Source: JBFFSQ01 sp041572275 (lineage in GTDB: Bacteria > Pseudomonadota > Gammaproteobacteria > SZUA-229). Taken from it: DNA of 17,865 bases. The stretch lies in assembly GCA_041572275.1 (NCBI GenBank), contig JBFFSQ010000040.1:1-17865 (forward strand), given 5' to 3'. Position 1 is the first letter of the stretch. Every line of letters starts with the position of its first letter. Below, in pieces: positions 8,161-16,092 of this stretch. A model generated the notes under the pieces. It was not told the origin of the DNA. It did no database searches and saw only the letters and a program-made list of their open reading frames with translations. The translations under genes were made by a program, and so were the position numbers.

Positions 8161-9398
8161 GCTACCGACTACTCACCATTGTTCTGTGGCCAGCCATCTT
8201 TCTCTACACGCTAAAAATCGCCTGGCGTTATCGTTCACTCCGTTACTTCAAACAACGTCTGGGCTTTGCCTATCCCCGGTTCAAACAGGCACCCGTATGG
8301 ATACATTGCGCATCTGTGGGTGAAAGCAATACCGCATTACCACTTCTGAAAGAACTCATTACCGCATATCCGCAACAAGCATTCCTGTTTACCACCAACA
8401 CAGCCACCGGTGCCTTCATTATTAAAAAAAATGCGTTGCCCAATACCGAACACTGTTATCTACCCATCGAATCCAGTGGGGCCATCAAACGCTTTTTAAA
8501 ACAAACACAACCCAGAGTGGCACTGATACTGGAAACAGAAATCTGGCCACTGCTCTACCAGCAATGCACTAACAAACATGTTCCCATAAGCATGATCAAT
8601 GCACGTCTGTCACATAAAACCACCAACAGCGGACCATGGATCAGCAAGCTATATCGTCAGGCACTACAACAGGTGGATCATATTCTGTGTCGCTCATCTC
8701 AGGATCAGCAACTATTCCTGCAACTGGGTGCCCGCGAACAACAGACTGAAACCCTGGGTAATTTGAAATTTGCGACACCTGCCAGTGAAGCCGCCAAAGT
8801 GGTGGATCATTTCACCGAGCGTGCTTTTATACTGGTCGCATCAACCCATAATGATGAAGAACTTCAGATTGCACGTCTCTGGCAAAGCCTGCAGCCACAA
8901 CCACATCTACTGGTCATCGCTCCGCGACATCCTGAACGTACAACGTCGATCATGGAACAGCTGAAACCCCTGGCTTTAAACATCGCGGTGCGCAGTAAAC
9001 AGCAGCGCATCAACAACGATACCGAGCTCTACCTGGCCGATACCCTTGGCGAACTTACCGGTTTTATGCAACAGGCCGATTTTGTGATCATGGGTGGCTC
9101 ATTTATTCCTCACGGCGGTCAGAACCTGCTGGAACCTGCTCGCCTGCAGAAAGCCATTATCGTGGGCCCCTATATGCACAATTTTCAGGCTGAGGTAGAA
9201 CAGTTTCTTGATAACGAGGCCTGTATACAGGTTGAGGACATTGAGGAACTGGGACAGCAGATACAGGCATTAATTTCAGATAATAATCGACGAGATCTAC
9301 TGGGCAGCAGAGCTAAACAATTAATGAGCAAGGAAGAAGACATTGCCCAACGCTATGTAGAGAAAATCATCGCTTATTACGATAACCGACTCAGATAG
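8157..9398 (+). CDS. waaA: 3-deoxy-D-manno-octulosonic acid (Kdo) transferase
   Basis: WaaA (KdtA) transfers Kdo from CMP-Kdo to the lipid A precursor on the inner face of the cytoplasmic membrane, the first step of lipopolysaccharide core synthesis. The 413-aa length fits the family (about 420). An N-terminal membrane anchor (about 5-22) is followed by the GT-B fold. In the N-terminal half, CASVGES contains the conserved catalytic-region glutamate (Glu56), and ETEIWP lies at 126-131. In the C-terminal half, the CMP-binding stretch resembling GGSFIPHGGQNLLEPA (313-328) is intact, as is GNLKF (201-205). The ATG overlaps the acyltransferase stop by four bases. Mono- or bifunctionality (one or two Kdo) cannot be told. 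It is the last gene of the envelope run and ends at a strong hairpin. Confidence 0.98.
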   Translation: MSYRLLTIVLWPAIFLYTLKIAWRYRSLRYFKQRLGFAYPRFKQAPVWIHCASVGESNTALPLLKELITAYPQQAFLFTTNTATGAFIIKKNALPNTEHCYLPIESSGAIKRFLKQTQPRVALILETEIWPLLYQQCTNKHVPISMINARLSHKTTNSGPWISKLYRQALQQVDHILCRSSQDQQLFLQLGAREQQTETLGNLKFATPASEAAKVVDHFTERAFILVASTHNDEELQIARLWQSLQPQPHLLVIAPRHPERTTSIMEQLKPLALNIAVRSKQQRINNDTELYLADTLGELTGFMQQADFVIMGGSFIPHGGQNLLEPARLQKAIIVGPYMHNFQAEVEQFLDNEACIQVEDIEELGQQIQALISDNNRRDLLGSRAKQLMSKEEDIAQRYVEKIIAYYDNRLR

Positions 9399-9411
9399 CG
9401 TCTAGTGATAA

Positions 9412-9448
9412 AAAACACGTTTACACTGGCAGACTATAAACGTGTTTT
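9412..9448. terminator. Bidirectional terminator between waaA and yebC-like gene
   Basis: A perfect 12-bp inverted repeat pairs AAAACACGTTTA (9412-9423) with TAAACGTGTTTT (9437-9448) around a 13-base loop. It sits between two convergent genes: waaA ends at 9398 and the yebC-like gene at 9482. A-rich and T-rich flanks allow it to stop transcription from both sides. Confidence 0.85.
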
Positions 9449-9481
9449 AATAGGTATTTAAAAAATAATGAACCGGCGCAA

Positions 9482-10204
9482 TCAATCATCAAGCTCGGCA
9501 TTGTGGTAGACATCCTGTACGTCATCACAATCATTCAACGCAGCCATAAACTTCTCAAACGTTTCCGCATCTTCACCAGTCACTGGCGTGTAGGTTTGCG
9601 GAACGAACGTAATTTCCTCAATCTCGAACTCAAGATCAGGCGTCGCCTCAGTCAGCGCTGTCCTGGCCTTAAAAAACTCAGTATGGGGTGCCAGTACCGT
9701 GATCATGCCATCTTCACTCTCGATATCACTGACATCGACATCGGCTTCCATTAATGTTTCCAGTACCGCATCTTCATCGTCGCCCTTAAAGGCAAATACA
9801 GCCTGATGATCAAACATATGTGACACCGCCCCCGGCGCACCGATCTTGGCATCATTTTTCACGAAACACTGGCGTACATCGGTATAGGTACGATTGTTAT
9901 TATCAGTCAGGCAATCCACAATCACCATACAGCCACCAGGACCAAAGCCCTCATAACGCGCCGTGGCGAAGTCCTCACCACCGCCACCCTCGGCTTTCTC
10001 GATCGCTCGATCTATCACATGTGCCGGCACCTGATCCTTCTTGGCCTTGTCGATTAAGCGACGCAGTGCCAGATTCCCATTTGGGTCAACACCACCATTT
10101 TTTGCACATACATAAATTTCTTTACCGTATCGGGAATACAGTTTGGCTTTTGCACCCTGGGTTTTCGCCATGGATGCCTTTCGATTTTCAAAACTTCTGC
10201 CCAT
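9482..10204 (-). CDS. YebC/PmpR-family protein, YeeN type
   Basis: This 240-aa protein belongs to the YebC/TACO1 family. Members were first described as DNA-binding regulators (PmpR). Newer work links them to translation, where they help ribosomes through proline-rich stretches. The N-terminus MGRSFENRKASMAKTQGAKA and the following YGKEIYVCAK resemble the E. coli paralogue YeeN more than YebC itself, which starts with a MAGHSKWANI-like sequence. Family signatures include VPAHVIDRAIEKAEGG (62-77) and YEGFGPGGCMVIVDCLTDN, split as YEGFGPGG then CMVIVDCLTDNNNRT. The acidic C-terminus is usual. The start is 54 bases after the stop of the helicase gene on the same strand, so some read-through from the defence operon is possible. 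A weak own promoter is also proposed. Confidence 0.93.
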   Translation of the reverse strand: MGRSFENRKASMAKTQGAKAKLYSRYGKEIYVCAKNGGVDPNGNLALRRLIDKAKKDQVPAHVIDRAIEKAEGGGGEDFATARYEGFGPGGCMVIVDCLTDNNNRTYTDVRQCFVKNDAKIGAPGAVSHMFDHQAVFAFKGDDEDAVLETLMEADVDVSDIESEDGMITVLAPHTEFFKARTALTEATPDLEFEIEEITFVPQTYTPVTGEDAETFEKFMAALNDCDDVQDVYHNAELDD

Positions 10205-10244
10205 CAGGAATATCTCGGATTCAACGTGGTGAAAAATGATGCCG

Positions 10245-10273
10245 ATTTTAACGTTTTTTTAGTCGTTTGTCCC
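10245..10273 (-). promoter_or_regulatory. Candidate promoter of the yebC-like gene
   Basis: On the minus strand a GGGACA (10273-10268) is followed, after 17 bases, by TAAAAT (10250-10245). Both are moderate matches to the sigma-70 boxes. The -35 box would lie inside the end of the helicase gene. The leader would be about 35 bases. This is a visual match only. Confidence 0.3.
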
Positions 10274-13200
10274 AGACCTCTGGTCAGCCATTTCCAGCTC
10301 ACCATCTTCCTCTGCGCTATACCCAGGTTCCATATGCTCTAATTTGTGGATTAATGAATGAAAGGTCTGGCCATTTTCGTTAATCAGTTCATGTGCAAAT
10401 ATAAACACCGGATCAATTTTGGGTGCCGCGCGTTTCAACTGGAAGTAGTAGTCAACAATATTCTGACCGGCATTTTTCTCACTCCCGAATCCAGCCAGAT
10501 CAACCATACCGATTACGTTTTCTGCATGACCGGCAGGAAAAGCAATAAGGTCCACCACTCGCCCGGCATCACCGACGACAATATTTTCACGAAAATCGGC
10601 TAGCCCTTCCTGAATATTCTGTCGCACTTCCTTGATGCTACGTTTACTGGAATTATCCAGTGTAAACTTGAGTAGATTACCCAGGAAAGAATATTCCAGA
10701 CAGTTTTGTTGAGGTGCATCCTGATGGTTTCCCGTATCCTGACGAAGATGGGCACGCCATAGAAAATTACTGATGTTGGAGCGTGTATGTTCCAGCTGAT
10801 CAAAGTTCCTGTGTAAATAATGGAACGCTTTTTTCTTCGGGCGACTCATCAACACATTAAGTTCGCCTTTACGTTTGTCAGCATCATCACCCTGTTTAAA
10901 TGCACTTAAGTTATAGCGAGTAATATCCCAGAAATAGAAGATATAATCTCTTTCCTTACCCTGCAGGGCAGCACCGGCACCATCCAGCACATCCTCACCC
11001 CGATTAAGTTTCTTGAGGTATTTATCTTTCACCGCTTTAACATAGGGCTCATTCTTGAGCAGGAAATAACACAGGGCAACATCGGTTTCCATATCGATTT
11101 TCTCACCGGTGCTTTTCTCTATCTGTTTCACTGTTTTAACGACATAGTCCATATACCGATCGAGCATAGCCGTTTCGATACCTTTAAATTTACCGCTAGT
11201 GGCCTTTTTAGACGTTTTAATTTTCTGTTCGCTATAGTTTACAACCACCGATGGCGGATGCTCAGGCAAGCTCCATTGCATAATATTAAGTTCATTGTCA
11301 TAAACATATTTATTAGAAAACTCGATAATATCTGCAGGACAGCGATAATGCTCATCCAGCATCACTGACGCCTGTTTGATGGATTTAACCAGTGCAAAAA
11401 TATGCGAGCCACCACCTTTGAATCCACGGGCCAGGGTCGACCGAAGGTGTTCATCCAGTTCATGGTCTTTAAACAGGTAATCGTCGATGACCGAATCTTT
11501 CTGTAGCACAGTTTGCTTGTCGTCACCCACGACCAGCATTTTTTTCGCTCGATATAGCAATGACAAGGAATCATCCACTCGACACTGAGTGGCTTCATCA
11601 ATCACAACCAGATCAAAGCTCTGCTCAATACATGGCAACAGGAACGGCACCGTCTGTTTTCTGACTAACCATATAGGGAAGGTTTCAAACAGCTTTTCAG
11701 CCAGCTCTTCGAAAACGCTGCCACTTTCAGCAATGGAGTTAAATTGTTTGAGGCTGTCAGCCAGCGCCATGACGCTGGTGATATTATTGGTGCCGGAACC
11801 TCGTTTCGATGATGTGGCAGATTGCACAATGTCGCGCAGACTGTTGACAAAGCGCTCTTTCACCAGTTTATCCTGCTGCTGGTAAAGGTCTTCAATCTGT
11901 TCCAGCAAGCCCTGAATCGATGCACCTTTGTTTGGGTCTATGCCGACATCAATGCCGGGTGTTTTATCGACACTGCGGTACAGGCTCAGTGCGCGATAAG
12001 GCTCGCCGGTACGAATCGTTTCATGCAGTTTCCTTAACAGTTCCCAAAGATCATCAGACCATTTGCTAGACATTTTTAGCAGGGCAATCTGGTCCTGAAC
12101 TTTTTGCACCAATGCTTTTGTACTGATGAGCAAAGGCGATCGTAAAGCGATGCGGATTTTTTTGATCAGATTAGTCAGGCTGTTACCCTGCCTTGCAGTC
12201 TGCTCATGAAGTACGGATTCCAGGTAGCGAATAATTTCATGGCGAGGGTATTCTTTGGTCAACTCCTGGAATTCTTCCTGGGTTTTGGGCTTTTGCTCCA
12301 GAATAGATATCAGGATTTTTTCATCGTCCTTTAATATCTTAACTTCTTCCTCGAAGTTTTTATTGGGGATTTTGAAAAAGTTATAGCAATCCCCCATCCC
12401 TTCCTGAACGAGCCGCATTCGGTTTTGGACAAAGCTATCGATCAGTTCTCTATGTTTAGTTTTTTTACCTTTAATCACGCCCAGAAACTCGAGCAGGCTC
12501 CCGATGTTGATCTGGCCATCACCTTTCCTGGACACTCTCTGATCATAGGGCACATCCTCACCCATATGACTCTGCATTTTATCGGCGATTTGCGCGGTCA
12601 GTTTGGCAATCTTATCTTTGATAGTTTTGAGTTTTTTCTCAAGATTTTCAGATTTGATGACCGTGTCTGGCCCCAGATCCTGCACCTTGAAGGCCTGGGT
12701 GAGTTTACTCACCAGATCCGGCAATGTGTGATCACCGGTTTCCACCTGATCCACTACCTTAATGGCACTAAATAACAGGTCATTCCATTTGCGTTCGGCA
12801 GGCGTACCTTTGTCATTGCCGATTAAATAATCCTGTAATTTTTCCACCAGAGCTTCTATCGCTGCTTGCTGGTCACTGACAATCAAAACCCTTTGCTTAC
12901 TGTTAATACAGTGAATCAACAAATTCATGATGGTGTGGGTTTTACCCGTGCCCGGAGGCCCTTCCAGCAGGACCAAATCGTTATGATTCAAGCGGTCGAC
13001 CAGGTTTCGGGTACTCTGGGGCAACGAGCCAGGCATCCAGGTGACTGGGGCAAAATCATCTTTGTAACGTGTTTCAGTATCCAGCTCTGGTGTTAGAAAC
13101 TTGCCCAGCAGTGAATCGTAGAATCGTTTCATTGATCGATGGGCTATGTTGCTGATTTTATCCAGATCATATTCCAGGGCCTGATCGATAGGGTTCAACA

Positions 13201-14590
13201 GTTTCGGGGCGCGGTACAGAAACACGCTATGCAGGTCGCACTCGATACCTTTAACTTTTAGATCGCCCAGGATGCCACCTTTACCATTTTCATCCTGATA
13301 GCCAAACAGAATTTCACGAGTACGATCAAAAATGCTTTCTTTAACAGGCAGGTAACGAGACAGGCAAATTCGGTCATTAATACGATCAACACTGATATCC
13401 TGTGCCAGCAAGGTTTTAAAAAATCGGTCAGTCGGATCGACATTGGCTTCAGTTTCACTGAATTTATCCACCAGATGGGCCAGCGCCAGGTGATTGAGAT
13501 AAAAGCGACCATCCTGCTTGACTTCCAGATGTACCCCGCGGCCGGACTCACGAATACTGACTTTGGTGTAATACAGTGGAAAACGGAACGTTCGGATGGA
13601 ACGATTAAACGTAAACAGGGCATCGACGATTTCAAAACCCAGGTAGTATTCTGCTGAACGGTCGTTGATGAAACGATCACGGAACTCACTGGCTTCAGTA
13701 CTGCTCAGCTCAAAATAGAATCTTCCTGTTTCAAAGCTTTTTACATCTGGCGCTGATAGCGGAACCAGAAACTGAGACAGAATCTTTTTACTACGCGAGG
13801 ATTTAGCATCTGCACTCTCATCTTTATCCGTTGCCGGGACTAATTTCACATGAGTGCTGCCAAATATTTCGTCATAATCCACCCGGATATTCTTTTCATT
13901 GAAACGTTCACCCAGTTTGGGCTGATACAAATCAGCTTTGACTTTAGATTTACGCTTGCCTTCAGCAGGTTTGGCCGTGACTTTTTTGTTACTGTCCTTG
14001 GCATCAACATCCAGTAATACCTTTTCCCCCAAAGTCGGGGTATATCGTTCGATCTGTTGCAGCACATCCTTGCGTAAGGCCAGATCACTGGTAATACTCT
14101 TGCTGCCTTTCACGAAACTGAATTGAAACAGTTTATGATAGGAAATAATCTCTTCCAGCACATCATTAGGGTGCTGAAGCTTATTGCTATAAAGCAATTT
14201 ATCCAGCGCTGACAAGCTGCGGCGACTCACAGTGATATAACCCGATGAACCGTCACGCTCTTCAATATCCTGAATAATCAGATTATCCAGATCGGCAGTG
14301 GATGATTTTAAATAGAAATAATCACGATTGAGAAATGCTACCGAATACTCAAATGCTTCAGACTGCTTTTTACTGATATCGTTATTCAGGATATTTCGAA
14401 TACATGCACGAAACTGGCCGAAGATAAATCGGGGTATAAAAATCTTGCGACCTTCAGCGGTATTTTCCAGAGCATAGATCTGGAAACCATGATCGTTTTT
14501 AAATCGCTGAATACGAAAAACATTCTGACGATCCCCTTTTTTGGTTAGCTTGATGTCAGCTACTCTTTGTCTCGATGCCGTCTTAACCAT
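10259..14590 (-). CDS. UPF1/DNA2-like superfamily 1 helicase, large (Zorya-like effector)
   Basis: This 1443-aa protein has a complete SF1 helicase core of the COG1112 (DNA2/UPF1) type: motif I GPPGTGKT (544-551), motif Ia near VLIVSDQQ (568-575), motif II DEATQ (998-1002), motif III VGDDKQ (1021-1026), DEHYRCP (1079-1085), motif V LQGKERD (1209-1215) and motif VI NVLMSRP (1245-1251). It should therefore unwind or translocate on DNA or RNA using ATP. About 450 residues separate motifs I and II. This insert is mostly helical and charged, with a likely coiled coil near 645-675. Residues 1-530 match no domain I recognise; 190-270 is lysine-rich and looks like a linker. The tail (about 1295-1420) has alternating strands with Asp1347 and Asp1364 spaced like a PD-(D/E)xK nuclease, but no clear lysine. 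No membrane helix is seen. It starts 23 bases after the MotB-like gene, with GGAG upstream. Confidence 0.9.
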   Translation of the reverse strand: MVKTASRQRVADIKLTKKGDRQNVFRIQRFKNDHGFQIYALENTAEGRKIFIPRFIFGQFRACIRNILNNDISKKQSEAFEYSVAFLNRDYFYLKSSTADLDNLIIQDIEERDGSSGYITVSRRSLSALDKLLYSNKLQHPNDVLEEIISYHKLFQFSFVKGSKSITSDLALRKDVLQQIERYTPTLGEKVLLDVDAKDSNKKVTAKPAEGKRKSKVKADLYQPKLGERFNEKNIRVDYDEIFGSTHVKLVPATDKDESADAKSSRSKKILSQFLVPLSAPDVKSFETGRFYFELSSTEASEFRDRFINDRSAEYYLGFEIVDALFTFNRSIRTFRFPLYYTKVSIRESGRGVHLEVKQDGRFYLNHLALAHLVDKFSETEANVDPTDRFFKTLLAQDISVDRINDRICLSRYLPVKESIFDRTREILFGYQDENGKGGILGDLKVKGIECDLHSVFLYRAPKLLNPIDQALEYDLDKISNIAHRSMKRFYDSLLGKFLTPELDTETRYKDDFAPVTWMPGSLPQSTRNLVDRLNHNDLVLLEGPPGTGKTHTIMNLLIHCINSKQRVLIVSDQQAAIEALVEKLQDYLIGNDKGTPAERKWNDLLFSAIKVVDQVETGDHTLPDLVSKLTQAFKVQDLGPDTVIKSENLEKKLKTIKDKIAKLTAQIADKMQSHMGEDVPYDQRVSRKGDGQINIGSLLEFLGVIKGKKTKHRELIDSFVQNRMRLVQEGMGDCYNFFKIPNKNFEEEVKILKDDEKILISILEQKPKTQEEFQELTKEYPRHEIIRYLESVLHEQTARQGNSLTNLIKKIRIALRSPLLISTKALVQKVQDQIALLKMSSKWSDDLWELLRKLHETIRTGEPYRALSLYRSVDKTPGIDVGIDPNKGASIQGLLEQIEDLYQQQDKLVKERFVNSLRDIVQSATSSKRGSGTNNITSVMALADSLKQFNSIAESGSVFEELAEKLFETFPIWLVRKQTVPFLLPCIEQSFDLVVIDEATQCRVDDSLSLLYRAKKMLVVGDDKQTVLQKDSVIDDYLFKDHELDEHLRSTLARGFKGGGSHIFALVKSIKQASVMLDEHYRCPADIIEFSNKYVYDNELNIMQWSLPEHPPSVVVNYSEQKIKTSKKATSGKFKGIETAMLDRYMDYVVKTVKQIEKSTGEKIDMETDVALCYFLLKNEPYVKAVKDKYLKKLNRGEDVLDGAGAALQGKERDYIFYFWDITRYNLSAFKQGDDADKRKGELNVLMSRPKKKAFHYLHRNFDQLEHTRSNISNFLWRAHLRQDTGNHQDAPQQNCLEYSFLGNLLKFTLDNSSKRSIKEVRQNIQEGLADFRENIVVGDAGRVVDLIAFPAGHAENVIGMVDLAGFGSEKNAGQNIVDYYFQLKRAAPKIDPVFIFAHELINENGQTFHSLIHKLEHMEPGYSAEEDGELEMADQRSGTND

Positions 14591-14613
14591 CTTTTAACTT
14601 ATCTCCATCAAAC

Positions 14614-15258
14614 TTATCTGATCAGCAACGAAACACGTCGGTTACGAGATCTGGCATCTTCCAGTTCTGACCCGGTTTTTCCCCGAGTGTCAACTACCGC
14701 TCGAGTATGAGCATAACCCACGGCACGTAATCGCCGGGCAGAAAAACCCAGCTCGCGAAGGTGCAGTATTACACTACTGGCACGTTTACCACTCAAACTC
14801 CAGTTGGTTTCAATTTCACCTTCTTCATAGCGGTAATATGGAACATCATCAGTGTGACCTTCGATGTCGATTAAATATTTAGTTTTCAGTATTTCTTTTA
14901 ATATCGGTTCGATATTTTTCAGGGCTTTGACATTAATTACGGCCTTGCCCACTTCAAACAACACACCAGTATCGAGGTCTACACGTACACCATCTTCGGC
15001 CAGGTGCACCGAGGCACCGGGAATACCAGGCGCCTCTTCGATAATTTTTTTCAGCGAAGTAGTTAATTCAACCAGGGTATTATCAGTACGCCCTGTCATC
15101 ACGCTTTTGACTTTTTCGAAAGAACCAATGTCGATTTTACTGATGGTCAATAACATCACCAGAAAAACACAGAGGATCACCATGAGATCACCGAAACTGA
15201 TATAGAAAGAGTCGAGACCCTCCTCATCTTGCTCCATGGTCAGTTGTTCAAGTTTCAT
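14614..15258 (-). CDS. MotB/ZorB-like OmpA-domain stator protein
   Basis: This 214-aa inner-membrane protein should pair with the MotA-like subunit to form an ion channel anchored to the cell wall. Numbered from the ATG at 15258, one membrane helix spans about 18-40 (FGDLMVILCVFLVMLL). It contains an aspartate (Asp24) where MotB has its ion-binding Asp32. A periplasmic linker follows, then an OmpA/MotB peptidoglycan-binding domain (about 100-214) with DIEGHTDDVPY, NWSLSGKRASSV and the closing RSRNRRVSLL. The frame extends back to a GTG at 15312, which would overlap the MotA-like gene by 50 bases. The ATG at 15258, four bases after that gene's stop, is preferred because the extra residues look unlike a MotB N-terminus. 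Zorya ZorB has the same plan. No flagellar genes are nearby. Confidence 0.9.
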   Translation of the reverse strand: MKLEQLTMEQDEEGLDSFYISFGDLMVILCVFLVMLLTISKIDIGSFEKVKSVMTGRTDNTLVELTTSLKKIIEEAPGIPGASVHLAEDGVRVDLDTGVLFEVGKAVINVKALKNIEPILKEILKTKYLIDIEGHTDDVPYYRYEEGEIETNWSLSGKRASSVILHLRELGFSARRLRAVGYAHTRAVVDTRGKTGSELEDARSRNRRVSLLIR

Positions 15259-15262
15259 CTGT

Positions 15263-16072
15263 TCAATCCAGCTTCTTATTGGTAGCCATCTCGTCAAGCA
15301 GACGATCCTCACGGCGTATCAGCACACTGACCCGGTTCATCATTAATTTATGGGTTTCCACAAAAATATTATTGTGGTGCTCCAGACGACCGGCAAGGGG
15401 TGTGAATACCAGCGATCCCAAAACAGAACCAAATGCGGTGGTCATCAGTGCCAGTGACATGGCCGGGCCGATATTGGTGGGATCTTCGAGAGACTGCAGC
15501 ACTTCAATCAGACCAATTACCGTACCCAGCAGACCCAGAGCAGGCGCAACTTTTGAGCCCTTGTTGAGCAGAGCCACAGCAATCTTGCGTACCATAAACA
15601 CAAGGGCTATTCGATTGCTCACAAAATCCTCAATTTCTTCATAGAACAGTTTTTGTTTGATCATGTACACAATGTCATTGATCAGTTCACCGGTAATTTC
15701 ATTGCCCTCGCGTAGATTCAGAATACTATTACCCGTAATAATTGCTTCATCCAGTTCATTAATGGATGGATTGAGTTGTTTCACCGGGTTACTGATAAAA
15801 GAACGAGCCACTAGCACAAAAGTATGGAAGAAGGTCTCCAGATCAAACTGGAACAGTAGTACACCGACTGTACCACCGACCACAAAGAAAAAACTGCGGA
15901 AATCGTTAAACAATATTGTCTCACCCGAACCCATTCCGATACCGAGTCCGGTATCGATACCAATAGCGGAAACCAGTACCGCAGCTAACAGGCCAACACT
16001 AAAGAACACAGTAATGGGATCAAAGCGTTTTCTTGAAACGCTGAGGTATTTATTTTCTTTTAAACCATCCAT
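15263..16072 (-). CDS. MotA/PomA-like channel subunit (ZorA-like, without long tail)
   Basis: This 269-aa inner-membrane protein belongs to the MotA/TolQ/ExbB family. Four membrane helices are visible at about 18-40, 58-78, 175-195 and 206-228, the MotA/PomA arrangement. A cytoplasmic loop of about 95 residues lies between helices 2 and 3. GGTVGVLLFQFDLE after helix 2 begins resembles PomA. KVAPALGLLGTVIGLIE, with Pro177, and FTPLAGRLE, with Pro225, match the places of the two conserved prolines of MotA (Pro173 and Pro222 in E. coli). Zorya ZorA proteins carry a cytoplasmic coiled-coil tail of several hundred residues. This protein stops about 40 residues after helix 4 and has no such tail. 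A GAGAT lies upstream of the ATG. It should form a pentamer around two MotB-like subunits, by analogy with MotAB. Confidence 0.9.
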   Translation of the reverse strand: MDGLKENKYLSVSRKRFDPITVFFSVGLLAAVLVSAIGIDTGLGIGMGSGETILFNDFRSFFFVVGGTVGVLLFQFDLETFFHTFVLVARSFISNPVKQLNPSINELDEAIITGNSILNLREGNEITGELINDIVYMIKQKLFYEEIEDFVSNRIALVFMVRKIAVALLNKGSKVAPALGLLGTVIGLIEVLQSLEDPTNIGPAMSLALMTTAFGSVLGSLVFTPLAGRLEHHNNIFVETHKLMMNRVSVLIRREDRLLDEMATNKKLD

Positions 16073-16092
16073 AAATCTATCTCTGTTATCTG

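Noticed and set aside
10205..10258. Terminator after the helicase gene
   Set aside because: AACGT and ACGTT halves exist but are far apart with no T-run after them on the minus strand, so they do not make a convincing terminator.
11589..13689. Short open frames on both strands within the helicase gene
   Set aside because: They overlap conserved helicase regions in other frames, and none has a plausible product.
15259..15312. GTG start extending the MotB-like protein by 18 residues
   Set aside because: It would overlap the MotA-like gene by 50 bases and gives an atypical N-terminus; an ATG lies four bases after that gene's stop.
14614..16072. Flagellar motA/motB genes
   Set aside because: There are no flagellar or chemotaxis neighbours, and the pair is embedded between a coiled-coil gene and an SF1 helicase gene with very short gaps.
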